Shown here in pieces: positions 1-8,652 of a stretch of 30,270 bases of DNA. The stretch spans positions 1 to 30,270 of the forward strand of contig JANNFX010000171.1 of NCBI GenBank assembly GCA_031380225.1. Direction: 5' to 3'. Below the pieces are notes generated by a model. That model was not told where the DNA came from, ran no database searches, and saw only the letters and a program-made list of their open reading frames with translations. Positions within the stretch are counted from its first letter, which is position 1. Each line of letters opens with the position of its first letter. The position numbers and the translations under genes were made by a program. The stretch is from JANNFX01 sp031380225. GTDB lineage: Bacteria > Pseudomonadota > Alphaproteobacteria > Rhizobiales > Hyphomicrobiaceae.

Positions 1-1997
1 ACCAGAGTTTCAAGGTCGATGCCGTCGATGATATCGAGCGGGTCAAGCACGTTGCCCTTCGACTTGCTCATCTTCTGGCCCTTGTCGTCGCGGACCAGGG
101 CGTGAATGTAGATATCTTTAAACGGCACTTCTTTCATAAAATGCAGGCCCATCATCATCATGCGGGCGACCCAGAAGAAGATGATGTCAAAGCCGGTGAC
201 GAGCACGGAGGTCGGATAGAAACGCTTTAGTTCGGGCGTTTTGTCCGGCCAGCCGAGCGTCGAGAATGCCCACAAGGCCGACGAGAACCAGGTGTCGAGG
301 ACGTCCTCGTCGCGGGTGATCGAGATTGTCTTTGCCCAAGCCTGAAGTTTTTCATTCTTCGGCTGTTGCTTGGCGAGTCCTGCGTAGTACGCAGCCGCCT
401 GGATAGTCGCAGCTTCTTCGTTGTATGCAACGAACACGTGTCCATCCGGACCATACCACGCCGGGATTTGGTGCCCCCACCACAGCTGGCGCGAGATGCA
501 CCACGGCTGGATGTTATTCATCCACTCGAAGTAGGTTTTCTCCCAGTTCTTGGGCACAAATTGCGTGCGGCCATCTTGGATGGCCTTGATCGCAGGCTTC
601 GCCATCTCTTCGGCATTGACGTACCACTGATCGGTCAGCCACGGCTCGATCGGAACGCCCGAGCGATCACCGTGCGGCACCTGCTGCGTCGTTGGTTCGA
701 TTTTTTCTAGGAGACCCAGCGCCTCGATCTCGGTGACAATCCGCTTGCGGGCCTCGAAGCGGTCTAGGCCGCGGAGATGCTCTGGAATTGTATCGGTGGC
801 AGATCGCCCAACCTTGTCTTCATCCGCCGAAACAACACCCGGAAATCGTGGATCCTCAGCACGATGACCGAATGTGAAGTCGTCGAACATAGTACTTACG
901 ATTTTGCCGAACGCGTCCATGATATTGATTTTTTCAAGGTTCTGACGCTTGCCGACCTCGAAGTCGTTGAAGTCATGGGCGGGCGTGATCTTGACAGCTC
1001 CGGTGCCCTTTTCAGGATCAGAATATTCATCGGCGACAATCGGGATCTCGCGGCCAACCAACGGCAGCTTCACTTTCGCGCCAGCCGCAACCAGCGCCGC
1101 ATAGCGCGCGTCTTTGGGGTTCACGGCAACGCCACTGTCACCCAGCATCGTCTCCGGCCGCGTGGTGGCCACCACAATATAATCCCGACTTTCCCAATCG
1201 CTTGGATGTCCATTACCCGAAAATGCGGTTGGCACTCGATAGGTCATTCCGTCAGCCAGCGGATAGCGAAAATAATAAAGATGCCCATTCGGGTCTTTAT
1301 CCAAGACTTTCCTGAGCGCCGCCGCATCAAACGGTTGTTCCGGATTGCCTGAAACCCAGTTGAAAGAACCGCGCTTTTCAACTTGCACGACTTCGAGATC
1401 AGAAATCGCGGTTTGGAATTTCGGGTCCCAATTGACGAGACGCTTGTCTTTGTAGATCAGCCGTGTGCCATCTGGCAAAACCGTATTGTAGAGTTTAACG
1501 AACACTTCGGTTACTGCGCGCACCATCGGGTCATCGGCGGCGCCGTTAATGCCCATCGTAAACCGTTCGCGCGACCAATCGCACGACGCACCAAGCCGTT
1601 TCAATTGATTTTGAATAGTGCCGCCGGATTCCTCTTTCCATTGCCAGACTTTTTCGAGGAAACGTTCGCGGCCGAGTTCGCGGCGGCTCGGCTGCTGCTT
1701 CAAAGCCAGTTGCCGCTCGACGACCATTTGCGTCGCGATGCCCGCGTGGTCCGTACCTGGCTGCCACAACACGTCCTTGCCGCGCATGCGTTCGAAACGG
1801 CACAGCGCATCCTGAAGCGTGTTGTTCAGCGCGTGCCCCATGTGCAGCGAACCGGTGACGTTCGGCGGCGGGATCACAATCGCGTAGGTGGGCTTGCCTT
1901 CGGTGCCTGGGCGGCCGGCTTTGAAGGCCTCGGCTTTATCCCAATCGGCAGCAATGCGCGGCTCGATGTCGGCCGGCTGATATGTCTTGTCGAGCAT
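1..1997 (-). CDS. valS: Valine--tRNA ligase, N-terminal two thirds (runs off the window)
   Basis: Class I aminoacyl-tRNA synthetase that charges tRNA-Val in the cytoplasm. The reading frame is open from ATG at 1995-1997 to the window edge, giving 665 codons. It begins MLDKTYQPADIEPRIAADWD. The HIGH-type motif reads HMGH (residues 52-55, bases 1833-1844), just after the PPPNVTG stretch typical of ValS. The KMSKS signature lies at bases 60-74 (about residues 642-646), so the catalytic core is present, and the editing (CP1) domain must lie between the two motifs. The anticodon-binding and C-terminal coiled-coil parts are outside the window. It is the last gene of a same-strand run tolC, popZ-like, popZ-like, valS, with a 136-bp gap before it. 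No frame disruption was found at the points checked. Identification is firm. Confidence 0.97.
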   Translation of the reverse strand, partial: MLDKTYQPADIEPRIAADWDKAEAFKAGRPGTEGKPTYAIVIPPPNVTGSLHMGHALNNTLQDALCRFERMRGKDVLWQPGTDHAGIATQMVVERQLALKQQPSRRELGRERFLEKVWQWKEESGGTIQNQLKRLGASCDWSRERFTMGINGAADDPMVRAVTEVFVKLYNTVLPDGTRLIYKDKRLVNWDPKFQTAISDLEVVQVEKRGSFNWVSGNPEQPFDAAALRKVLDKDPNGHLYYFRYPLADGMTYRVPTAFSGNGHPSDWESRDYIVVATTRPETMLGDSGVAVNPKDARYAALVAAGAKVKLPLVGREIPIVADEYSDPEKGTGAVKITPAHDFNDFEVGKRQNLEKINIMDAFGKIVSTMFDDFTFGHRAEDPRFPGVVSADEDKVGRSATDTIPEHLRGLDRFEARKRIVTEIEALGLLEKIEPTTQQVPHGDRSGVPIEPWLTDQWYVNAEEMAKPAIKAIQDGRTQFVPKNWEKTYFEWMNNIQPWCISRQLWWGHQIPAWYGPDGHVFVAYNEEAATIQAAAYYAGLAKQQPKNEKLQAWAKTISITRDEDVLDTWFSSALWAFSTLGWPDKTPELKRFYPTSVLVTGFDIIFFWVARMMMMGLHFMKEVPFKDIYIHALVRDDKGQKMSKSKGNVLDPLDIIDGIDLETL

Positions 1998-2133
1998 GGC
2001 TCTTGGATGTTGCTTCTGAATGAAAATGACGGTTGCCGGGTGGTACGACCCGGATTTACGCGCTGTCAACCGGCACGGCTGACAAAACGGTTGTTGGCCA
2101 TGAAAAAGAGCAGCTAGCTAGCCCGACTGACGG

Positions 2134-3336
2134 CTAGGTAGATTTGGAGCCGTCTTTTTTGCCAGTATCCTCAAGCGCTTTTTGCAGGATGCGAGGCATG
2201 TTGCTCTCGATCCATCTTTCGAGCATCGGGCGCAACATATCGGCGACCATCCCCTCAAGCGGGTTTTGCTGCGGAGCTGCGGCAGTGCCATTCACGGGGG
2301 CAGTTGCCTGCGTCGGAGCTAGAACTAAGGCCGGTGGATTGGCTGGGGAGACAGCAAGCACTGGCGCGGCTGGTGACGCCGCAGCCAGGCCGGCGGCCAA
2401 TTGATCGAGCGCGTCGTTGACGGCAGCTGTCACGATCTCAGCTCCTGAGTCCACAGGCTCGGCCTTAGAAAGAGGCGCGAGCGCCGGTTTAACGGGTGCG
2501 GGCGATTGCTTGCCGGCACCGTTGAGTGTTTGCGAAGATAGCGCGGCAGCGGCTGGCGAAGACGGCAGTTGTGCAGCGTCTTTCGCGATTGGCGGCGCGC
2601 CCACTGCCTGTGAAGGCCCACCATCGGAGCGCGGAAACACGTTTGAGAAACTCGGCGGTGCCGCTGCTTTTTTGATCGCAGCCGGTGGTGGGTAGAAGCC
2701 GCGCTTCTGCGGCACCCCGGCGGCGGCGGGCACGGCAGGACGCGCGTCCGGCTCAGTACTTTGCGAATTAAGCCGAAGCGAACGCCAGGCAGCCCATGGA
2801 TCCTGATTTGACCCCTCGGCTACCTTGCTCGCGATCACAGTCTCTGCTTCGAGCCGCGACGCGCTTTCAAATTGCGGTTTAAAGTCAATTTCGCCGGCCG
2901 GTTTTGCAATTGGGTCTGGAACTGGTTCGCTTGGAATCGACGCAACAGCTTCAGCCATTGGGTCATCATCCAACAAATCATCAAGTCCGAAGTTAATGGC
3001 TTCAGTGGACTTAGCTGGCGCAGTCACCGAAACGTTCGCAAGCGGCGCGCGGGGAACTGGCGGGCTGACAGTTGGTGCGCTTGGGATTGGCGGCGCAGGA
3101 ACTGGCGTAGCCGGCGGTTTGATTGAACTCGAAAATCTGTCGGCTGGAGGCAGCAGCCGCCCGTCGCCGGACAGGTCTGGTGCACGCGGCCGGAATTCTG
3201 ACGTATCGAGCCGCGGAAAGACCGGGCGCTTTTCGGCCGCCGGCCGGGCGTTTGTACTATCGTCTGCGATAAGCTGGCGAATGGACGCAAGAATTTCGTC
3301 CATCGAAGCCTCGCTCGACTTGTCCGCGTTGCTCAT
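2134..3336 (-). CDS. PopZ-family (DUF2497) protein, paralogue A, 400 aa
   Basis: The protein has the PopZ/DUF2497 architecture. A short N-terminal helix contains SMDEILASIRQLIADD (about residues 11-26). A long Pro/Ala-rich, probably disordered linker follows (about 30-350). The C-terminal helical region is DMLRPMLERWIESNMPRILQ (about 368-387). In Caulobacter PopZ these conserved ends mediate client binding and polar self-assembly, and the disordered middle tunes the condensate. Known members sit at cell poles and bind chromosome-segregation and cell-cycle factors. The linker holds an acidic patch (DDLLDDDPMAE, near residue 100). Start is ATG 3334-3336, with only a weak Shine-Dalgarno sequence. 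It lies 88 bp downstream of a second family member, so it may be cotranscribed with it. Family assignment is strong; which copy is the functional PopZ cannot be told from sequence. Confidence 0.88.
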   Translation of the reverse strand: MSNADKSSEASMDEILASIRQLIADDSTNARPAAEKRPVFPRLDTSEFRPRAPDLSGDGRLLPPADRFSSSIKPPATPVPAPPIPSAPTVSPPVPRAPLANVSVTAPAKSTEAINFGLDDLLDDDPMAEAVASIPSEPVPDPIAKPAGEIDFKPQFESASRLEAETVIASKVAEGSNQDPWAAWRSLRLNSQSTEPDARPAVPAAAGVPQKRGFYPPPAAIKKAAAPPSFSNVFPRSDGGPSQAVGAPPIAKDAAQLPSSPAAAALSSQTLNGAGKQSPAPVKPALAPLSKAEPVDSGAEIVTAAVNDALDQLAAGLAAASPAAPVLAVSPANPPALVLAPTQATAPVNGTAAAPQQNPLEGMVADMLRPMLERWIESNMPRILQKALEDTGKKDGSKST

Positions 3337-3424
3337 ATTGGTCTTCTATGTGTCCTCGTTCCAAGCAGCACATCATAACACTCAAAAGGAATTTTTTGTG
3401 CTGCGGCCCGCTCACTCACCGCTA

Positions 3425-4324
3425 TCAGTCTTTCTTCGACAGATTGGTTGTATTGGATACTTCCATGAACAGAGCCTTTTCAACCATGCGCGGCATGTTC
3501 TCGGTCAACCATTGACGCAACATCGGCCGCAGCAATTCAGCGGTATGATCATCGACGCCGTTGGCTTGGGACGCGTCATGATGATGGACTGGGGCCGCGT
3601 TTGGTGCCTGCCCGAAAATCGGAGCGGTTGCAACGGGCGGCAACGGAACAGCCGGTGCTGCGATCGGAGCGGCAGTAACAGGTTCTGGAGCGGGAGGAAC
3701 GACTGCCGGGATCGGCGCTGCGGCTTGACTGCTGGCCATTGACGTGAACCGGCAATCTGCAAACGATGCCATCTTTCGGGCAACCGCTGCGTTTTCGTCA
3801 CGCGGTGCATCCTGAGAAATAGTCTGCGCCACAGCTGGCGGACTTGGCGCAATCGGCTCAGGCTTCACAGTGACTATAGGAGCTGGTTCAGATCGCGGCT
3901 GCGTACGCAATGAACTGAGTGCTGCATAAGCTGCTGAGGAATCGCCATTATGCCCATTGCTACCGTTGACAGAATGGCCATTGGCGTGGCTGCCATTCGA
4001 GGACCCGTTGGCGTGCGAGGCACCGTTTGAAACCGCGTTGACTTTCGCTTCAATTTCCGCCGCCGCGTTCGCAAGGCGGAGCGCATCGGTCAGGCGGACG
4101 GGAGCAAGGCTCGCGTTTTCTGAAACAGCCGGCGACGTTGGCCGGAACATTGAGGGCAACTTAAAGTCCGCACCGTCATCGGCTTCGACGCGGCGGGCCG
4201 GCTCAACTGGCTCTAATTTCGGTGCCAAGAATATCGCATCAGCAGGCTCTTCAGCAATGATCCGGCGGATGGACGCCAAAATTTCTTCCATGCTGGGCTG
4301 GCCGGTTTTTTCGGACAAGTCCAT
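3425..4324 (-). CDS. PopZ-family (DUF2497) protein, paralogue B, 299 aa
   Basis: This is the second DUF2497/PopZ-like gene in tandem. The N-terminal helix contains SMEEILASIRRIIAEE (residues 11-26) and the C-terminal region LLRPMLRQWLTENMPRMVEK (about residues 264-283). Both match the family better than copy A does, since canonical members read SMEEILASIRRII. The linker is Ala/Pro-rich and includes an unusual Asn/Ser/Gly/His tract (residues 98-130, bases 3935-4033). Start ATG 4322-4324 is preceded by a strong GGGGGAG ribosome-binding site about 8 nt upstream. A separate promoter in the 382-bp gap below tolC is likely but was not found with confidence. Expected role is a polar scaffold or organising protein. 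The C-terminal tail after the conserved region (MEVSNTTNLSKKD) differs from copy A. Confidence 0.9.
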   Translation of the reverse strand: MDLSEKTGQPSMEEILASIRRIIAEEPADAIFLAPKLEPVEPARRVEADDGADFKLPSMFRPTSPAVSENASLAPVRLTDALRLANAAAEIEAKVNAVSNGASHANGSSNGSHANGHSVNGSNGHNGDSSAAYAALSSLRTQPRSEPAPIVTVKPEPIAPSPPAVAQTISQDAPRDENAAVARKMASFADCRFTSMASSQAAAPIPAVVPPAPEPVTAAPIAAPAVPLPPVATAPIFGQAPNAAPVHHHDASQANGVDDHTAELLRPMLRQWLTENMPRMVEKALFMEVSNTTNLSKKD

Positions 4325-4706
4325 GACTTACTCCCCCATACTCTACAAACGCTAACGCCTGAACTGAGATCAGTAGCTCGCCCGCACGGGCGGCACTGAG
4401 ATCCCCATCCGCCCCACCAGCGATTGGCAATCTTCGATACATCGGCCCATACCCTGCATACTTGGCGAAGGTGTGGCCAAAAATCATCGTAACGCAGCCT
4501 GGCTGACGTTGAAAGCGCTCGTTTTGAGGTCCACGATTTTTGTTGCAAGCTATTGATTTAAAGCGCGAAAATGGAAATGAACGTGCGCGTGACTAGCTCG
4601 TCCGCACTTGAAATTTTCAAATATTGTCAACAGGATTAACCCAAATCGCAAAGTGCTCGACGCGCGGCGGCCATGCCGATTGCGCAGAGATAAAGTGACG
4701 ACGGCC
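4325..4706. other. 382-bp intergenic region between popZ-like B and tolC
   Basis: No credible coding frame was seen. It is relatively AT-rich around 4600-4640. On the minus strand there is a TTGACA hexamer (4630-4625) next to an odd palindrome, TTGAAATTTTCAA (4608-4620). No convincing -10 box lies 16-18 nt downstream, so this is only a candidate promoter region for the popZ-like pair. No T-tract terminator for tolC was found. Confidence 0.4.
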
Positions 4707-6182
4707 TTATTTTGCTGAGCCGGTGTCCTGCTCGCAGCACCGGAACAAATCGAGGAATTCCTCGCGGCCGTCGGCATGGGTGATCGAAACGCCCCACCAC
4801 TTACGGCGTATTTCAGAATAATGCGACTCTGCGTCATAGACCTGCGGTGCGGCACCGAGATGGCTCATTTCGAGGCGCCCAACGGACTGTAGGAGCGTGT
4901 AACTGTTGACGACCAGATTGCGCTTGTCGGTCGCGAGTTGAACTTGCGCTTGGACCAGTTCAAGTTCGGCATCAAGCACATCGAGCAACGTGCGCTGGCC
5001 AACGCGCTCTTCCTCGCGCACGCCCGCCAAAGCGGTCTGGCTCGACTCGACGCTAACATTATCAGACTCGATTTGCTGGCGAGATGCCTGCAGCTGCGAC
5101 CAGGCTGAGGTGACCTGCTCTTTAACTTCGGTTCGGGCCTGCTCAATCTGCTGCAGCCTGGCGACATGGGCGTGCTTGGCAGCGCGGACCCGCGAATAAA
5201 CTTCGCCACCCTCATAGAGGGGAACAGTCAGGCGGCCAGTGACAACGGTACGTTCTTGTTCCCGGAATTGGAATGAAGGTTCCAACGAATCTGTGTAACG
5301 CGCTTCCAAATCGACTGACGGCAGCAACTCACCTCGGATCTTGTCGACGTTGTGACGGGCCTGTTCTTCCAAATAGAGCGCGATTACGGCGTTTGGATTT
5401 TCACGCTCGCCGATAGCCAGTGCATCATCCAATGAGTTTGGTAAAATCGCATTATATCCGCGTGGCTCAACCAAGCCTTCAGGCGAATGGCCGACGACGC
5501 GCTCGAATTTCGCGCGGCTGGATTTGAAGTTTGCGCGCGCAACGTCGAGCGCAGCGACGGCTTGGGCGCGGCGAGCTTGAGCTTGAGCCACGTCGGTCCT
5601 GGTAACCTCACCCACCGCAAACCGGTCTTGCGTCGCTTTCAATTCGCGACCGAGCACTTCGACATTATTCTCGCGCAAACCAATGATGGCTTCATCGCGA
5701 ATGGTGTCCATGAACCCTTCGACAGCCTCGCGCAGAACATCCTGTTCTCTAAATCGCAATTGTTCGCGGCCGACGCGCACGGCTGCTTCCGCACTCTTGA
5801 CACCGAACGTTGTCTGCCAGCCATCGAATAGGTTTTGCCGGCCCACAATGTCGATGTTCTGCTGCTTTAACTCACCTTCGGATTGCCCAAATCCTGGACG
5901 GTTATCTGGCCGGGTATTAATGTGCGTATAGTTCTTTTCCAGAGTCCCAGTGACGTTTGGGCGGTACCCAGACATCGCCTGCGCCACGCCCTCGTCAGTC
6001 GAACGCAAATTGGCCCGTTCGGCGTCTAGCTTGGGATTATAACTGTAAGCGGCGCTCAAGGCTTCGTTGAGCGTTTCTGCGCGCGCAGAATTACATGCTC
6101 CCGTCGCCGGGCACATCAAAGCCAGTGCAGTCAAGAATGCTATTCCCGGACGCAATCCGATCACCATCATTGCCTTGGTCAT
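4707..6182 (-). CDS. tolC: TolC-family outer membrane efflux protein, about 491 aa
   Basis: This is an outer-membrane channel with periplasmic helices that exports substrates for tripartite efflux or type I secretion systems. After a signal peptide ending near ACNSARA, the mature protein starts ETLNEALSAAYSYNPKLDAE, the classic TolC N-terminus. Two OEP repeats follow with long helical coiled segments, for example AQARRAQAVAALDVARANFK and later QTALAGVREEERVGQRTLLD. The second repeat ends with LVVNSYTLLQSVGRL, also typical of TolC. The frame extends upstream to a TTG at 6221, but ATG 6180-6182 sits directly before the signal peptide and is preferred. Length fits the family. The TolC to DUF2497 to ValS order supports an alphaproteobacterial core locus. 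The partner pump is not in the window. Confidence 0.94.
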   Translation of the reverse strand: MTKAMMVIGLRPGIAFLTALALMCPATGACNSARAETLNEALSAAYSYNPKLDAERANLRSTDEGVAQAMSGYRPNVTGTLEKNYTHINTRPDNRPGFGQSEGELKQQNIDIVGRQNLFDGWQTTFGVKSAEAAVRVGREQLRFREQDVLREAVEGFMDTIRDEAIIGLRENNVEVLGRELKATQDRFAVGEVTRTDVAQAQARRAQAVAALDVARANFKSSRAKFERVVGHSPEGLVEPRGYNAILPNSLDDALAIGERENPNAVIALYLEEQARHNVDKIRGELLPSVDLEARYTDSLEPSFQFREQERTVVTGRLTVPLYEGGEVYSRVRAAKHAHVARLQQIEQARTEVKEQVTSAWSQLQASRQQIESDNVSVESSQTALAGVREEERVGQRTLLDVLDAELELVQAQVQLATDKRNLVVNSYTLLQSVGRLEMSHLGAAPQVYDAESHYSEIRRKWWGVSITHADGREEFLDLFRCCEQDTGSAK

Positions 6183-6454
6183 TTCCCGCGCACCCCGAGA
6201 CGTGCGCACTTCCGCGCCCAACAGACTCAGTTACTAACATTTCCTAACACACTCACCTCACGGATCGAGTCTCAGACTGCGATTCGCAGTGCATGGAAAG
6301 CCTGTTTACCGTCAGAGGCTTGCGTGCAGTTGCAAGTTTCACACAGTCTTGCCGGCGAAGGTTGTAAATGAGGCATTCGATGACTGCCTGGCTCGGCCGC
6401 AGACTCGTTCTGACAATTAATGATCTCCCCCGCCGGGCAGCAGCCAGCGAGTGC

Positions 6455-7756
6455 TCAATAGCTTCCAGCCGTATCCCCAACACCGTCGCGATTATAGAGG
6501 TCGCGGCGGAATTGAATGGCTCCATCTTCCGTCGCCCATGCAGTGATGTAGGTAAAATACAAAGGGACTGACTTTTTCAAAGTCACGTCCTGGCGCTTAC
6601 CGGATTCGCGCATTTGCTGAATGCGGTCTTCGTTCCAGCCGCTGGTGTCACGCAGCAGCCATCCAGCCAATTGCTGGATGTTATGCACGCGAATGCAGCC
6701 CGAACTCGCCGCACGGAAATTGCGGCCGAATAAGCCTTCCGACGGTGTGTCATGCATATAAACGGACTCAGCCGAGTCGAAATTGATCTTCAAAAACCCG
6801 AGCGGATTTTCTTTCCCAGGTTGCTGGCTGTAGCTCAAGCCTGACGGTTGCGAGCCTGACCAGTCGATCTTTTCCGGATCGAGCTTTTTGCCACTACCGT
6901 CGTAGGCATCGATGCCAAATTTCACCAAAACGTTCTTACCGGCCGACTGCATTTCGCGGCCACGCGGGATCAAATCTTTGCTGACGACGGTTGGCGGCAG
7001 CCGCCAAACCGGATTGAAATTCATCTGCGAGATGGCCGAACGCAGCAGCGGCGTCGGCCGCTCCGGCTTGCCGACCACCCCCGTATAGCGATGCACGACT
7101 TTTGTACCTTCGACAGCCTCAACTTGAGCAGAAGGCACATTGACGGCCACATAACGCTTCTTATCGAGACCCGAATACTCCTGCAGCCGTCCAACATTGA
7201 CTTTGAGCTGCTTCAACCGCCATTCAGCCGGAACATTGAGCGCTTGCGCCGTGCGCTTGTCGAGCACTCCGGTCGGCGTCAAACCGTTTGTGGCTTGGAA
7301 ATGCTTGACCGCTGTTTCAAGCGTCCCGTCGAAGAATTCGGCCGAACCCCAACCCTCACCCTTCAGATCGCCGGAAGCCTGAAGCCGCTGACGTAGCCCA
7401 CTCACTGCAAAATGCGTGTCACCTGCTCGCAATTCCAATTCCGGAACCACGCCCCAACCGCCCGCTTTAACGATCTCTTCGTAGCGTTTGACCGCAGCTT
7501 TGGTCGCCGCGACGTTGGCAGACGCCAGCGTAGGGTAGCCCGGTGGCGGATTGCCTTCCCACTCTTTGACGAATTCGCGGTCGGACGTGCCAATATTGGG
7601 GCCATCGCCAACCGGGCCCATCTGAATGCTTTGTGCTTGTGCAGCCCCGCACAAAACTAAAGACTGTGCGACGCCGGACAATGCTAAAAAAATGGCCGCG
7701 GCGATATTGGTCCGCGCGCGCCAAAGACCAGCAGTAATTAATCTCGTATTGACCAT
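6455..7756 (-). CDS. ldtP: L,D-transpeptidase (YkuD domain) with peptidoglycan-binding domain, 433 aa
   Basis: Periplasmic enzyme expected to form 3-3 cross-links in peptidoglycan or attach proteins to it. An N-terminal hydrophobic signal (about residues 18-40, cleavage after AAQAQ or nearby) is followed by a PG_binding_1-like region (about 115-175; FDGTLETAVKHFQ and GVLDKRTAQALNVP). The YkuD catalytic domain spans about 200-365. The catalytic signature is MHDTPSEG (His335), then SSGCIRVHN with Cys354 as nucleophile. The layout resembles the larger YcbB-type enzymes. The gene lies just downstream of an LdtR-like MarR gene on the same strand, matching the ldtR/ldtP pairing described in Liberibacter and relatives, which is why the symbol is given. 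Start ATG 7754-7756 has no clear ribosome-binding site. A 389-bp leader region suggests its own promoter. Confidence 0.92.
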   Translation of the reverse strand: MVNTRLITAGLWRARTNIAAAIFLALSGVAQSLVLCGAAQAQSIQMGPVGDGPNIGTSDREFVKEWEGNPPPGYPTLASANVAATKAAVKRYEEIVKAGGWGVVPELELRAGDTHFAVSGLRQRLQASGDLKGEGWGSAEFFDGTLETAVKHFQATNGLTPTGVLDKRTAQALNVPAEWRLKQLKVNVGRLQEYSGLDKKRYVAVNVPSAQVEAVEGTKVVHRYTGVVGKPERPTPLLRSAISQMNFNPVWRLPPTVVSKDLIPRGREMQSAGKNVLVKFGIDAYDGSGKKLDPEKIDWSGSQPSGLSYSQQPGKENPLGFLKINFDSAESVYMHDTPSEGLFGRNFRAASSGCIRVHNIQQLAGWLLRDTSGWNEDRIQQMRESGKRQDVTLKKSVPLYFTYITAWATEDGAIQFRRDLYNRDGVGDTAGSY

Positions 7757-7993
7757 AACGCGAACTGCCGACCTCGCTTGCCCGTTTAAGTCTTAATGCA
7801 AGCGGCCGAGATATCCCCCGATTCCCGCCCTCGCCGCGAAGATCAATAGCCTGGAAGCAGCCTTTTTCAAGATGTTCCGGAATGAGCCTACGGCCGTTTG
7901 CTCGGATAAGACATCTTAGCGGAGATCGCGACCGATCGCGGCGAATACCGGTTGGGCCTAGCCTTTGGCGCAACCCTTTAGACAGAGCCAAGC

Positions 7994-8021
7994 AAAAAGG
8001 GCCGCGGTTGCCCGCAGCCCT
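7994..8021 (-). terminator. Intrinsic terminator downstream of ldtR
   Basis: Read on the minus strand, AGGGCTGCGG and CCGCGGCCCT pair over 10 bp (one G-U) around a GCAA tetraloop, followed directly by TTTTT. It lies 125 bp beyond the ldtR stop and would insulate ldtR from the transpeptidase gene. The plus strand also has a broken T-rich tail (TCTTTATTTT). Confidence 0.85.
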
Positions 8022-8027
8022 CTTTAT

Positions 8028-8116
8028 TTTGCACGTCACTTCCGCGCTTCACACGACCAGCTCCGTGCTTTGTCCTTTGCACGTCGCTTCCGCGCTTCAC
8101 ACGACCAGCTCCGTGC
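8028..8116. repeat. Two direct copies of a 41-bp sequence
   Basis: 8028-8068 and 8076-8116 match at 40 of 41 positions and are separated by 7 bp. Each unit begins TTTGCACGTC, ends CAGCTCCGTGC, and carries GCACG and CGTGC near its ends, so each could fold weakly. The repeat lies between the ldtR stop codon and the ldtR terminator, so it would be in the ldtR 3' untranslated region. Confidence 0.9.
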
Positions 8117-8145
8117 GATCAAACAGCCCGATATCGGGGCGTTTC

Positions 8146-8652
8146 TTACAGCCGGTATCGAATCTGGTCCGACCAGAACCGCTCGAGCCGCACCAGTGCC
8201 TTATTGAGACCTTGGAAGTCGGCGCCCGTCACTTCGCCGACGGTCTCGATCGAGCCCAACTGACGATGGTAGAGCTTCTGCACAACAGCCGAAGCATCAA
8301 GACCCTTTTGCGACAGCGATACACGCACGCTGCGGCGGTCGGATTCCGAACGCTTGTAGTGAATGTAACCCATATCCACCAATTTCTTGAGGTTATAGGA
8401 CACATTCGAGCCGAGATAATAACCGCGGCTCTTCAATTCGCCTGCCGTCAATTCGCTTTCGCCGATGTTATAAAGGAGCAGCGCTTGCACGCTGTTGAGT
8501 TCCGAACCGCCGAGGCGATCGAACTCGTCCTTGATGACATCGAGCAGCAGACGATGCAGTCGCTCAATGAGCCGCAATGCCTGCAAATATTCTGCGCGGA
8601 ACTCTTCGCTCTGCGCGGCCGCGCGATAACGCGTGTCTAACGCAACACTCAT
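8146..8652 (-). CDS. ldtR: LdtR-like MarR/winged-helix transcriptional regulator, 168 aa
   Basis: DNA-binding regulator of the MarR family, closely resembling LdtR. LdtR controls an L,D-transpeptidase gene and osmotic tolerance in Liberibacter asiaticus and related rhizobia. Visible parts are an N-terminal dimerisation helix (about residues 17-45, QALRLIERLHRLLLDVIKDE) and a winged-helix core (about 50-120). The recognition region is ELKSRGYYLGSNVSYNLKKL, and the wing contains YKRSESDRRSVRVSLSQKG. The C-terminal helix completes the dimer interface. Start ATG 8650-8652 has an upstream AGAGG. The adjacent downstream transpeptidase is the expected target. AT-rich sequence at about 8690-8760, with an imperfect AAGGTAT..ACACCTA palindrome, may be its own operator, but that is inference. 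Confidence 0.9.
   Translation of the reverse strand: MSVALDTRYRAAAQSEEFRAEYLQALRLIERLHRLLLDVIKDEFDRLGGSELNSVQALLLYNIGESELTAGELKSRGYYLGSNVSYNLKKLVDMGYIHYKRSESDRRSVRVSLSQKGLDASAVVQKLYHRQLGSIETVGEVTGADFQGLNKALVRLERFWSDQIRYRL

Larger units (their letters stand above)
7757..8145. other. 389-bp intergenic region between ldtR and the L,D-transpeptidase gene
   Basis: It holds a strong hairpin terminator (7994-8021) and a tandem direct repeat (8028-8116), both on the ldtR side. The remaining 7757-7993 should contain the transpeptidase promoter, but no hexamer pair could be assigned. Long frames crossing it on both strands lack family resemblance and are treated as chance. Confidence 0.5.

Noticed and set aside
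2036..2053. Hairpin CCGGGT-GGTACG-ACCCGG in the valS leader as a T-box or attenuator
   Set aside because: Only a 6-bp stem, no T-box sequence, and T-boxes are not expected in alphaproteobacteria.
366..2117. Several plus-strand frames of 114-244 codons opposite valS
   Set aside because: They are antisense to a continuous valS frame with intact HMGH and KMSKS motifs, and show no protein-family features.
2825..3742. A 305-codon plus-strand frame spanning both popZ-like genes
   Set aside because: Low-complexity Ser/Gly/Ala translation produced by the opposite strand of the Pro/Ala-rich linkers. The minus frames carry conserved family ends.
4608..4630. Promoter with TTGACA (minus strand) for the popZ-like genes
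   Set aside because: No acceptable -10 hexamer at 16-18 nt. Kept only as a note in the intergenic entry.
8028..8116. Short CRISPR array
   Set aside because: Only two units with a 7-bp spacer, and no cas genes in the window.
7467..8640. Long frames crossing the ldtR/transpeptidase intergenic region (minus 7467-8039, plus 7882-8640)
   Set aside because: They overlap well-identified genes, run through a terminator and the direct repeat, and have Arg/His/Leu-rich compositions typical of shadow frames.
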